Assembly: GCA_964548025.1 (NCBI GenBank) | Contig: CAZJRI010000025.1 | Span: forward strand, 1-46,077 | DNA: 46,077 nucleotides | Origin: JAHRVQ01 sp964548025 | GTDB taxonomy: Bacteria > Pseudomonadota > Gammaproteobacteria > Pseudomonadales > Azotimanducaceae | Reading direction: 5' to 3' | Shown: positions 1-8,582 of the stretch, piece by piece | Layout: every line of letters starts with the position of its first letter | Numbering within the stretch: position 1 is the first letter of the stretch | Program-made: the position numbers and the translations under genes | The notes under the pieces: generated by a model | The model's input: the letters and a program-made list of their open reading frames with translations, nothing else | Told to the model about the DNA's origin: nothing | Database searches by the model: none

Positions 1-67
1 GTGTCTCTTAGCTCGAAGGACTAACTGTCCAAAAGGTTTTGACGACGTACACTTGGGAATTACACTG

Positions 68-1066
68 ATGAAAAATCCTGTTCTACTGCTGATATCCAGT
101 TTATATGTCTGTCATTCAGCGCTTGGTGACGTCATATACCTGAAAAATGGTGACCAGATCACCGGTATCATCAAGGAAGGTGACTTTGGAGAAATCTCAA
201 TTAAGCCAACTTATAGTGACAATATCGAAATTGACATTGCAGAAATCAGGTCGCTGAAATCAGATACCATGCTTAAGTTGCGACTAAGTGGTGGCCAGGA
301 TGGAGAATATCAATTCCTCGGTGAAAGTGACGGAGGAAAGACCCTGCTGAAGTCCAACAATGCAGAGATTGCCGTCAGCCTGACCGACCTGAAAAAAGTG
401 GAAAAGATCAATACAGGTTTCGAATGGGATGTCAAAATAGATATCAGTGAGGCTGTGAGTCGTGGGAACACCAATAGCCTGACTTCCAACCTGAACATGT
501 CTTTCAATACCAGATTCAATCGTCACAGAGCGCTGGTTGATTTTAGCAGTGTCCTCGAAAAAAAGGAGAGCGATACGATAAAGGAAGGTGATCGCATAAA
601 CTTTTCTTATAACTACCTCTATGGAAGCGATTGGTTTTTTGCGATCAACTCGACAATCGAGCGTGACCCGATTGCTCTGCTTGACAGACGAGTTTCATTA
701 AATCCATCTATCGGTTATGACATATGGGACGAGGCAAATAAATCACTGAATGTTCAGCTTGGTGCAGGTTACCAGACTGAACAGATTGACGATGATTCAA
801 GTTCAGGTGCATTGATTGACTGGCGGTTAAGATATGAACATGAGTTTCAGCGAGGCAACATCGAATTATTCCATAATCATGAGATCTATCGAAATCTTGA
901 GGGTAGAGAAAACCTTGTCTTTAACAGCGCGACCGGGATCCGTTTTGAAATCACCGATGATATATACCTGAATGTTCAGCTTAATTACGATATTGATTCT
1001 GAACCAGTGCAAGGAACTGACAACGAAGACCTGACCCTGCTGTTCGGCGCCGGTATTAAAATATAG
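68..1066 (+). CDS. DUF481 family outer-membrane protein
   Basis: A 332-residue protein with an N-terminal signal peptide (hydrophobic residues about 5-15, then a small-residue cleavage region near SALGD). The mature N-terminus carries a short beta-rich segment with the pattern IYLKNGDQITG, a small domain often seen ahead of DUF481 barrels. The rest, from about residue 120, is alternating beta strands ending in GAGIKI, as expected for a YdiY/DUF481 outer-membrane beta barrel. The ATG at 68 is preferred over an in-frame TTG at 53 because the signal peptide begins there. The gene stands alone. Its function is not established; some relatives are induced by salt. The family call is firm and the role is unknown. 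Confidence 0.8.
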   Translation: MKNPVLLLISSLYVCHSALGDVIYLKNGDQITGIIKEGDFGEISIKPTYSDNIEIDIAEIRSLKSDTMLKLRLSGGQDGEYQFLGESDGGKTLLKSNNAEIAVSLTDLKKVEKINTGFEWDVKIDISEAVSRGNTNSLTSNLNMSFNTRFNRHRALVDFSSVLEKKESDTIKEGDRINFSYNYLYGSDWFFAINSTIERDPIALLDRRVSLNPSIGYDIWDEANKSLNVQLGAGYQTEQIDDDSSSGALIDWRLRYEHEFQRGNIELFHNHEIYRNLEGRENLVFNSATGIRFEITDDIYLNVQLNYDIDSEPVQGTDNEDLTLLFGAGIKI

Positions 1067-1309
1067 CTACCGGGAAACGAGAACAAACAAGCCAAAAATA
1101 CCGCCTGGTACCCGGTTCGTTTCTCGGGTCATTCACGTCGATTTGGTGAATCTAACCAAATGCTCATTGCAGACAATCAGTATCTCGCTGTTTTCTAACG
1201 AATTTGTGCTCTGGCACAACACTTGCTACAACAATTAATGTTTCAATAGGTTTATCATTAGATTAGCCCGAAACCTTCAACGTAACAGTATGAAAAAAGA
1301 GCAATCACT

Positions 1310-1840
1310 ATGAATCAGGAAAAAGCACAAGAAAGAATTAACGAACTGAAGGGTTACTACGCTCATCTAATCAGTTATGTGGCTGTTAATCTTTTTCTGA
1401 TTCTCATCAATGTTGTTACCTATGAAGAAAGCGGCAAAGAGATCTGGTTTTTCTATCCTCTTTTTGGATGGGGCATCGGACTTGCAATACACACTTTCAT
1501 GGTCTTCATCGCCGGTCATGAATGGGAAGAACAGAAAATGCAGGAATTGACGGGTTGGAGTATGACCCAGGCTGAACTGGAACGATTGTCCGAAAGGACA
1601 GACAATCTGATCGCAATTCTTTCCGATGTAAACTGGGAAAAAATTGATCCTGAGCTGATTAACAGTAAGGAAAATTTACTCAATGCCAGGGATACCATTA
1701 TCGAGTTGAGGGACCATGGAACCGCTGTTTCCAGTAGCGTCAATAAAGAACAAGTTGTGAGTGAAATCGAGAAACTTGAGGAATTTGTTACCAGCTCAAA
1801 ATTTGGTTTTTATGACCAGGCTCAAGAAACAAAAAAATAG
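1310..1840 (+). CDS. 2TM domain-containing protein
   Basis: A 176-residue protein. Residues 1-80 match the 2TM-domain pattern: a charged start (ERINELKGYYAHL), a first membrane helix around residues 20-37, a loop containing W-F-Y-P, a second helix around 48-68, and a following acidic helix (GHEWEEQKM). In other bacteria this domain occurs alone or attached to LytTR or kinase modules. The C-terminal half (about 85-176) is hydrophilic, helical and probably cytoplasmic, with no catalytic motif I recognise. The gene stands alone between two intergenic stretches, so context gives no role. Confidence 0.7.
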   Translation: MNQEKAQERINELKGYYAHLISYVAVNLFLILINVVTYEESGKEIWFFYPLFGWGIGLAIHTFMVFIAGHEWEEQKMQELTGWSMTQAELERLSERTDNLIAILSDVNWEKIDPELINSKENLLNARDTIIELRDHGTAVSSSVNKEQVVSEIEKLEEFVTSSKFGFYDQAQETKK

Positions 1841-2170
1841 TCACAAAAATGCATTATGGATAATGTCCACATCACTGGTTGTTTCGACGAACAATCAGGA
1901 ATAATGGCCTACAGCTCACTCCTGGTCACGATCCAAATTCTTTCGTTCTCAGCCCCATGTCGGGTTACTACTCAAAGACAATAATGTGAATCCACCCCAT
2001 TTTAACTACCTAACTGGCATGACAACGCTGGCTCCGGACAACTCATCAAGTGATCGGCTTAAGAGAATATATGACTAACATTCATACAACGCCGCCCTGG
2101 TGAAATATCCGGGCTAGTGGAAGGGCTGAACCAGTTTGACTGGTCTCATATATCTATTGTTGGACTCAGC
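1841..2170. other. 330-nt intergenic region
   Basis: This stretch lies between the 2TM gene and the 3' end of the REC-EAL gene, which converge. No credible coding frame was seen. A short hairpin, ACCAGT-TTG-ACTGGT at 2130-2144, lies about 27 nt past the REC-EAL stop and could weakly end minus-strand transcription, but it has no T-run. Confidence 0.4.
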
Positions 2171-3409
2171 CTACACTGTATCAAGTACAGATCTATTTGT
2201 TTGGTCTCTCACTGTCCGAGTGTGTAGATTCATGGGAAATGCCGCAGACACAGCGAAAGTAGCTGCGGGTTTCGCAATATAATAACCCTGCAGCAGATCA
2301 CAACCCAGACTGACGCAACAGTCAAATTCCTGCTTTGTTTCGACGCCTTCTGCCACAATTCTGACGCCGAGATCATGGCATGCCTCAACCATTGATCGCA
2401 CCAGACGTTGTTTTACTTCCGAGGTATGGATGCCGATTATCAGACTCATATCAAGCTTTACGATACTGGGTTCCAGTGTTGCAAAACAGCTTAGTCCGGC
2501 ATAACCGGCACCCAGATCATCCACAGCTATTCTGAACCCTAATGCCCTGAGTTCATCCAGTTTTTTATCCACTGCCGGAATTCTGTCAATCGACTCTCGT
2601 TCTGTGATTTCCAGGACTATCCTTCCTGCAAGATTCGAAAAACTTGAATTGCACACCCCCAGTAATTCATCACTCAAATCATGAGGGTGCAAATTGACAA
2701 ACAGAACAACGTCATCTGCCAGTTCCGCGACCGGGGAAATTGCCTGCTCACGAATAGTTCGACCGAGTTCATGCAATCGATTCAATCTGTTCGCCGCATC
2801 AACAATAGCTTCCGGGTGAGTCAGATTGTCCTGATCGCTCCTCAGCAGGCACTCATAACCAAAGACTGTACTGTCTGCAGCATTTACAATGGGTTGATAG
2901 GCTATCCAGAGATGATCCAACGCTGATTCAAAAGATTCCTGCAAACCAACCAGGTCTCCCGGCCGCATATCCGCTTCACCTGAGAGTCCTATCGCCTGCC
3001 GCTTTAACACTGCAAGGCTATGGGCGATTGATGCCTGCTTTACTGTCTCGATCAGTTTGCACTGATCCCCGGCTTTTGTCAGATATCTATAAGCACCCAA
3101 CTCCACAGCCCGTTGTGCTGATTCCAGTGAGGGGGTACCGGTAAGTAATATCACGGGGATATCTAGATCAAATTCTCTGATGTTTCGAATCAATTCGAGT
3201 CCGTCCATACCAGGCATAGCGATGTCACTGACGACGGCGTCGAATTTCTCTGATCTGGCTCGTTTTAGTGCAACGCCGGGTTCGTGTTCCGTAGCTACTT
3301 CAAATCCACCTGCTGATCTGAGCACTCTGGCAGTCATCCTGCCAACGATATGTTCATCATCAACGACAAGCACCCTTTTCTGTTTCGTCTGCTCGGCTAC
3401 TTCATTCAT
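2171..3409 (-). CDS. Response regulator with EAL (c-di-GMP phosphodiesterase) output
   Basis: A 412-residue cytoplasmic protein. An N-terminal receiver domain (about 12-130) has the acidic pair in VVDDE, the phospho-acceptor Asp62 in VVSDIAMPG, a Thr in LLTGT and a Lys in YLTKAG. A C-terminal EAL domain (about 160-400) follows. Its signature is ECLLR (Glu186) rather than EAL, but the glutamate is kept, as are the asparagine in FVNLHP, EITERE, the metal-binding DD in AVDDLGAGY, KLD, VEGVET and QGYYIAKP. Hydrolysis of cyclic di-GMP is therefore plausible and gated by phosphorylation. It is the last gene of a four-gene minus-strand operon, starting 16 nt after the upstream kinase. It could instead be an inactive c-di-GMP sensor, though the kept residues argue against that. 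Confidence 0.88.
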   Translation of the reverse strand: MNEVAEQTKQKRVLVVDDEHIVGRMTARVLRSAGGFEVATEHEPGVALKRARSEKFDAVVSDIAMPGMDGLELIRNIREFDLDIPVILLTGTPSLESAQRAVELGAYRYLTKAGDQCKLIETVKQASIAHSLAVLKRQAIGLSGEADMRPGDLVGLQESFESALDHLWIAYQPIVNAADSTVFGYECLLRSDQDNLTHPEAIVDAANRLNRLHELGRTIREQAISPVAELADDVVLFVNLHPHDLSDELLGVCNSSFSNLAGRIVLEITERESIDRIPAVDKKLDELRALGFRIAVDDLGAGYAGLSCFATLEPSIVKLDMSLIIGIHTSEVKQRLVRSMVEACHDLGVRIVAEGVETKQEFDCCVSLGCDLLQGYYIAKPAATFAVSAAFPMNLHTRTVRDQTNRSVLDTV

Positions 3410-3425
3410 ATAATTATCCGTTCAG

Positions 3426-4637
3426 CTATTGCTTTAAACTGTCTGGCAGCGTGAAATAAAACCGACTGCCTTCTCCAACCTTACTATCTACACCCATCTT
3501 CCCTCCCTGAGATTCTGCAGCCAGCTTGCAGAAGGCTAATCCCAGACCAGAAGAGTGAAAATTTTTATCACCGGCATTATTTGATTGCTTGAATTTCTCG
3601 AAGATTATCGACTGAAATTCTCTGGCGATACCAGGACCGTCATCAAGAACCGAAACCATTAACTGTTTTTCACCAGCCTCAATCACCACTCGAATTTCAC
3701 CTTCTTTTGGTGTGTATTTGACTGCGTTGACCAGAAGGTTGGTCATCATTCTATGGACAACATCTCTATCACAATATGCGATGCCATCACTTTTACATTC
3801 AACAGTTACTCTATGGGCTTTGATAAGAGAGCCGAGATCACTTATGGCATTTGTTACAATTTCATTCAGATCACATATCTCGACATGCAGAGCCATTTCA
3901 CCCTCTTCGAGACGACTGATGTCAAGTAGATTGTTGATCATGTTCACAAGGGTATTGGCACTCGACAGAGCATCATCGATATCTTCCCTGTTCTCTTCCT
4001 CCATCTTGTCTGACAGGTCATGTTGCAATAATCCCAATGCAGATCGAATGACACTTAAAGGTGATCGCATGTCATGGATCACCATATGCACAAGCCCGTC
4101 TCGCATTTCCTCGAGTTCCTGCAATTTTCTATAGCTCGCTTCAAGTTGAATATTGCGATCCTGAACCTGCTGTTGAAGATTTCGAATCTTGATATGAGAT
4201 TCAACTCTCGCGATAACCTCTTCAGTATCAAACGGTTTGGTGACGTAATCGACACCACCAGCTTCAAAGGCGCTCACTTTATCGAAAGTATCTGTCAGCG
4301 CACTGATAAATATCACTGGAATGTCCCGGCACTGGTTGTTCTCCTTAAGTTTTCTGCAGGTTGAGATACCATCGAGTCCGGGCATATTGATGTCCATCAA
4401 AATGAGATCCGGCAGTTCGTACTCGACAGCTCGCAACGCAAGCTGTCCGTTAGGCACGGGCCTTGGTTGATAACCTCTTGCTCTCAGCATCTGTACCAAC
4501 ACCTCAAGATTAGCGGGCGTATCGTCTACTACCAGAATAGACGCCTGCTCCCGCTTTACCGGCTGAGTCAGATTCTCTACCGAATTCAGATGTCTGGCTG
4601 AAGCATTGGTACCACTTGTCGAAGATCTTCCACTCAC
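3426..4637 (-). CDS. REC-histidine kinase (hybrid without membrane segment)
   Basis: A 403-residue soluble protein. A receiver domain (about 33-150) has phospho-acceptor Asp82 in LMDINMPGLDG and Lys in YVTKPFD. A coiled-coil linker (about 150-178, QQQVQDRNIQLEASYRKLQEL) leads to a HisKA domain with the H-box VIHDMRSPL (His188). The HATPase domain has LLVNAVKYTP (N box), DDGPGI (G1) and SSGLGLAFCK (G2). The start is a GTG at 4637, one base after the stop of the hybrid kinase and just downstream of an AGGAACTGAG ribosome-binding stretch, so translational coupling is likely. With the receiver at the N-terminus it probably relays phosphate from the upstream hybrid kinase, possibly to the REC-EAL protein. 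The order of transfer is inferred from operon order. Confidence 0.88.
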   Translation of the reverse strand: MSGRSSTSGTNASARHLNSVENLTQPVKREQASILVVDDTPANLEVLVQMLRARGYQPRPVPNGQLALRAVEYELPDLILMDINMPGLDGISTCRKLKENNQCRDIPVIFISALTDTFDKVSAFEAGGVDYVTKPFDTEEVIARVESHIKIRNLQQQVQDRNIQLEASYRKLQELEEMRDGLVHMVIHDMRSPLSVIRSALGLLQHDLSDKMEEENREDIDDALSSANTLVNMINNLLDISRLEEGEMALHVEICDLNEIVTNAISDLGSLIKAHRVTVECKSDGIAYCDRDVVHRMMTNLLVNAVKYTPKEGEIRVVIEAGEKQLMVSVLDDGPGIAREFQSIIFEKFKQSNNAGDKNFHSSGLGLAFCKLAAESQGGKMGVDSKVGEGSRFYFTLPDSLKQ

Positions 4638-4638
4638 C

Positions 4639-7600
4639 TCAGTTCCTCATACTTGATTTCAGAATCTCGGGTTCTGCCAATAATTCGAGTATCTTGTCGT
4701 ACTCGTAATTTGACGCCAATGATCGAAGTCTGGCACTGGCACCTTCTGCCAGATTTTCGAACTCTCCCAGATGACTTAGAAAGGCAACCTGATCACCTCT
4801 GAGTATGGCCAGTCTGAGGGTACGTAACTGATCGGTATCGAGCGACTGACAGAGATCCATTTCTCCCATAGATGATAGATCCCGGTCTGAGGACAGGCGA
4901 TTATGGACTATGTATCGAACGCCAGTGACCTGCCCAACGGCATCAAGGATATCATTCAGAAGAAAGGGCTTTTTGATAAACCTGTCAGCACCGGCATCCA
5001 ACGCTGCTTTCAAGTCTGTATCGAATGCATTGCTACTGACAACCAAGATCTTAATCAGATCACCATAGCATCGCCTGATCTCCCGGGTGGCTTTTAGACC
5101 ATCCATTTTCGGCATTCGCATATCCATGAGAATAACATTGGGCGCAAACGATTTTGCAAGGTCGACAGCCTGCTCTCCATCACTTGCCTGTTCAATGTAA
5201 AACCCCACACCATCAAGCAGTTGGTATAACAGGTGTCTCTGGTCGACATTGTCATCAACGATAAGCACTCGTGGTGCTATCTGACCAGGCTCCAGTTCGT
5301 AGACCGATTCATCGCTAAGACTCTCATTGACAGTAACAACTTCATTAAGCGGCAGTTTGATTCGAAACAGGCTACCCCGGCCAACTTTGCTTTTGACTTC
5401 AATCGTGCCACCCATCAATGTGATGTAGCTTTTGCAGATGGCCATCCCAAGCCCTGTCCCCCTGGTTGAATCCGTTCGCTCCTGCAGTTGTTGAAATGGT
5501 TCAAATAATCGTTTTCTATCTGATCTGGCGATTCCGCGACCCGTATCTGATATTTCAAGCACCAGGTAACTACCGCCCTGATCCATTTGCAAATTCACTA
5601 CGATCTCACCCACAGTAGTAAACTTGATCGCATTCCCCAACAAATTGACAATAATTTCCTGAATCTTTGTTTCGTCGCCAAGAATATAGTCAGGGAGACT
5701 CGAATCAAGTATTACCTTAAACTCCAGGCCAGCGGCTTCAACCTGGCTTCGCATCATCAATTCAATAGCTCGACACAGCTCACGCAAATTGATTTCTGAT
5801 TCCTGTAGCGTAATTTCACGTGCCTCTATCTTCGACATTTCCAGCACATTGTTAATAAGGTCAAGCAGGTGTTTACCGTTGCTGACAATGGCATTCATAT
5901 TACTGTGATCGACTTTCTCCAGATCGGGATTCTGGGCAGAAATCTGAGCAAAGCCCAGGATTGCATTTAGCGGAGTACGAATCTCGTGAGACATATTTGC
6001 AAGAAATTCACTCTTGGCCTGATTGGCTGCTTCGGCCTGAAATACCGTTTCTCGTTCGGTTCGCTTGATATTGGCTCTATGCCACAGACACAAAATAGCG
6101 ACAAGCGCTAACATGCTATAAAACAGGTACGCCCACCAGGTCTGCCATGGCGCGGGATCGACAATCAGCTCTATCGATAGCTCATCTTCTCCCCACATCC
6201 CGTGATTGTTTGATCCCTTAATGGAAAGAACATAAGCACCAGCCTGAAGATTTGTATAAGTGATTCTATGCTGCCCCCTGGTACTCATCCAGTTTTCATC
6301 GAAGCCTTCCAGCTTGTATTGGAACTGGTTAGCGCGAGGATTTGTAAAATCAAGCGCAGCAAATTCAAAACTGAGAACGTTATCTTTGTATCCAGTGTTG
6401 ATTTTGTTGACCAGATCAACACCCCGACCCAGATCTACCGACTTATTCAGGATCTGAAAATCAGTTAAGACAACTTTTGGTGAATAGCGATTGCCATATT
6501 TTGTTGCGGGATTTATCTGGTTGTAGCCATTGATTCCACCGAGCAGCAAATGCCCATCTCTGGTTTTAAAAGCGGCACCGCCGTTGAAATCTGAACTCTG
6601 CAGGCCATGTGACGGACCATAATGAACCATGCGGTTCTGATACAGATCCAATACTGTAAGACCACGGGTTCCGCTTATCCAGATATTTCCCTTCTCATCT
6701 TCAAGCATGCCATAAACAGAATTGCTGCTCAGACCATTCTTTTTGTTGTATCGATCAAATTCAAATGAAGTTGAACTCTGATCAATAATCAGACGGTTTA
6801 CGCCAGCGTCCTTCGTACCCACCCAGATCGAATCTGCTGTTTTCAGAAGAGAAATAACCCCATCACTACTCAGGCTTCGACCGTTATCAGCCTCACGTCT
6901 TAGCTGGATAACCTCTTCCGTTTTGGGATCAAAGACATTAACGCCACCTCCGTCAGTCGCGAGCCACAAGCGGCCCAGTTCATCCTCTGTGATATCAACA
7001 ATCCTGGGGTCGCTCAATCGATAGTTTTCGTCAGCGCGTCTCGGATAGCGGACAAACGTGCCATCTTCCTGCCACAGGTTCAAACCTGCACCATAAGTTG
7101 CCACCCACATTTTTCCATCACTCGCGACAAATATCTTGCTGACGGCATTACCGCTGATGCTATCGGTATTGACGTTGTTCTTAAAAGCCGAGAAACGTTC
7201 TGTTCTGCTATCGTATAGATTCAACCCACCGTTGCGCGTACCGATCCAAAGTCTGTCCTGACCGTCCACCATGAGCGACATCACCCTGTCGTCATTCAAG
7301 CTGCCGGGTGTATCCTGGCGCGAACGAAAATGCCTGAAAGTACCTGTTGTGCGGTCAAACCGATTAAGACCACCACCCCATGTGCCGACCCATAGTTCAC
7401 CCTCATATCCCTCAGCAAATGCAGTTACCACATTGCTACTCAGACCCGATCTTCTATTGAAATGGGGAATTGTCTCTATATTCGCATTCCACTTGTCCAG
7501 GCCGCCAAATGTGCCAACCCACAGGACACCGCCATGATCAACCATAGTCGTGACTACTCGATTATCACTAAGGCTATTAGGATCAGTCGGGTCATTGTCA

Positions 7601-8568
7601 TAGCGAATAAATCGCTGTTGATCTGTTAACCACAGGTTCAGACCACTGTCGGATGCGATCCAGATTCGTCCGAGACGATCCTGACTTATGCTTCGTATGC
7701 GGTCAGAGCTAAGACTATCGGGATCATTTTCATTCCACCTAAGGTGGCTCACCTTTCCTGATTCAGGGTTGAGTATCGAGATTCCTTCTTCGCTGCTACC
7801 CATCCAGATATTTCCCTCGTCGTCTTCAAACAGACAACGCACAAGATTGCTGCTTATGCTAAGCGGATCACCCGGATCATGCTGGTAGTGAGTAAATCTC
7901 TCTTCATCCACCTCAAGCATGCTGACGCCACCGCCTTCAGTGCCTACCCATATCCTGCCTGCGCTGTCCTGAATCACAGTTCTCACCATATTGTGAGACA
8001 AGCTATTAGCGTCATTGGCGTTGAAGCGGTAGTGCTTGAATTCATCGTTGATCGGATTGTATCGGTCCAACCCATCACTGGTGGCAAACCAGACTGTTCC
8101 GTCGCGATCTGCAAGCACCCCTCGCACCTGGTTGTGACTTAAGCTGTTTGGATTCTCATCGTCGTGCAGCAGCCTTTTAAATGAACCATCTACCGGATCA
8201 TATCCGGTCGCCCCGTTGTCTGTGGCAATCCAGATATAACCCAGGCGATCCTGAACCAGATCCCAGATCCAGTCATTAGACAGGCTATTTTCATCATCCG
8301 GATCAAATTCAAAAATATCGAACTTATATCCATCGAAACGATTTAGCCCTGATTGCGTACCAATCCAGATAAAGCCCTGGGTATCCTGCATGAGACTCAA
8401 AACTGCTGCCTGGGAGAGTCCATCTTCGGGACCCAGACTATCGAACTTGATCGTTGGCTGTCGCCCGTTTGCGGCCAGACTGCCACTGGTACAAACAAGG
8501 ACCACAGCAAACAGAAGCATGCTCTGCAGGAGAATTCTGGGTTTCGAGTAGATGCTCAATTTATACAT
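4639..8568 (-). CDS. Two-component-regulator-propeller hybrid sensor kinase
   Basis: A 1309-residue membrane sensor. Residues 1-33 form a signal peptide or anchor. Residues about 35-690 contain about 14 repeats of the reg_prop type (for example DRLGYIWIATDNG, DEDGYLxxGT-like W(I/V)GT turns), enough for two seven-bladed periplasmic propellers. A Y_Y_Y domain (about 690-790, KLEGFDENW, YTNLQAGAY) and one membrane helix (about 800-820) follow. The cytoplasmic part has HisKA with MSHEIRTPLN (His861), HATPase (LLGNAIKFT, DTGRGIA, GTGLGMAICK), a receiver with Asp1149 in LMDMRMPKMDG, and a C-terminal helical tail resembling a degenerate HPt module. The ATG at 8568 is chosen over an in-frame TTG two codons upstream; it lies 14 nt after the protease stop. 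Such sensors often detect polysaccharide or polymer fragments in Bacteroidetes, but the ligand here is unknown. Confidence 0.92.
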   Translation of the reverse strand: MYKLSIYSKPRILLQSMLLFAVVLVCTSGSLAANGRQPTIKFDSLGPEDGLSQAAVLSLMQDTQGFIWIGTQSGLNRFDGYKFDIFEFDPDDENSLSNDWIWDLVQDRLGYIWIATDNGATGYDPVDGSFKRLLHDDENPNSLSHNQVRGVLADRDGTVWFATSDGLDRYNPINDEFKHYRFNANDANSLSHNMVRTVIQDSAGRIWVGTEGGGVSMLEVDEERFTHYQHDPGDPLSISSNLVRCLFEDDEGNIWMGSSEEGISILNPESGKVSHLRWNENDPDSLSSDRIRSISQDRLGRIWIASDSGLNLWLTDQQRFIRYDNDPTDPNSLSDNRVVTTMVDHGGVLWVGTFGGLDKWNANIETIPHFNRRSGLSSNVVTAFAEGYEGELWVGTWGGGLNRFDRTTGTFRHFRSRQDTPGSLNDDRVMSLMVDGQDRLWIGTRNGGLNLYDSRTERFSAFKNNVNTDSISGNAVSKIFVASDGKMWVATYGAGLNLWQEDGTFVRYPRRADENYRLSDPRIVDITEDELGRLWLATDGGGVNVFDPKTEEVIQLRREADNGRSLSSDGVISLLKTADSIWVGTKDAGVNRLIIDQSSTSFEFDRYNKKNGLSSNSVYGMLEDEKGNIWISGTRGLTVLDLYQNRMVHYGPSHGLQSSDFNGGAAFKTRDGHLLLGGINGYNQINPATKYGNRYSPKVVLTDFQILNKSVDLGRGVDLVNKINTGYKDNVLSFEFAALDFTNPRANQFQYKLEGFDENWMSTRGQHRITYTNLQAGAYVLSIKGSNNHGMWGEDELSIELIVDPAPWQTWWAYLFYSMLALVAILCLWHRANIKRTERETVFQAEAANQAKSEFLANMSHEIRTPLNAILGFAQISAQNPDLEKVDHSNMNAIVSNGKHLLDLINNVLEMSKIEAREITLQESEINLRELCRAIELMMRSQVEAAGLEFKVILDSSLPDYILGDETKIQEIIVNLLGNAIKFTTVGEIVVNLQMDQGGSYLVLEISDTGRGIARSDRKRLFEPFQQLQERTDSTRGTGLGMAICKSYITLMGGTIEVKSKVGRGSLFRIKLPLNEVVTVNESLSDESVYELEPGQIAPRVLIVDDNVDQRHLLYQLLDGVGFYIEQASDGEQAVDLAKSFAPNVILMDMRMPKMDGLKATREIRRCYGDLIKILVVSSNAFDTDLKAALDAGADRFIKKPFLLNDILDAVGQVTGVRYIVHNRLSSDRDLSSMGEMDLCQSLDTDQLRTLRLAILRGDQVAFLSHLGEFENLAEGASARLRSLASNYEYDKILELLAEPEILKSSMRN

Positions 8569-8582
8569 GTGCAATTCACTAT

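Noticed and set aside
1071..1128. Stem-like complementarity (CCGGGAAACGA with TCGTTTCTCGG) after the DUF481 gene
   Set aside because: The loop is over 30 nt and there is no T-run, so terminator function is not supported.
2130..2144. Hairpin ACCAGT-TTG-ACTGGT as a terminator of the REC-EAL operon
   Set aside because: The stem is only 6 bp and lacks a T-run; it is noted within the intergenic entry but not called as a terminator.
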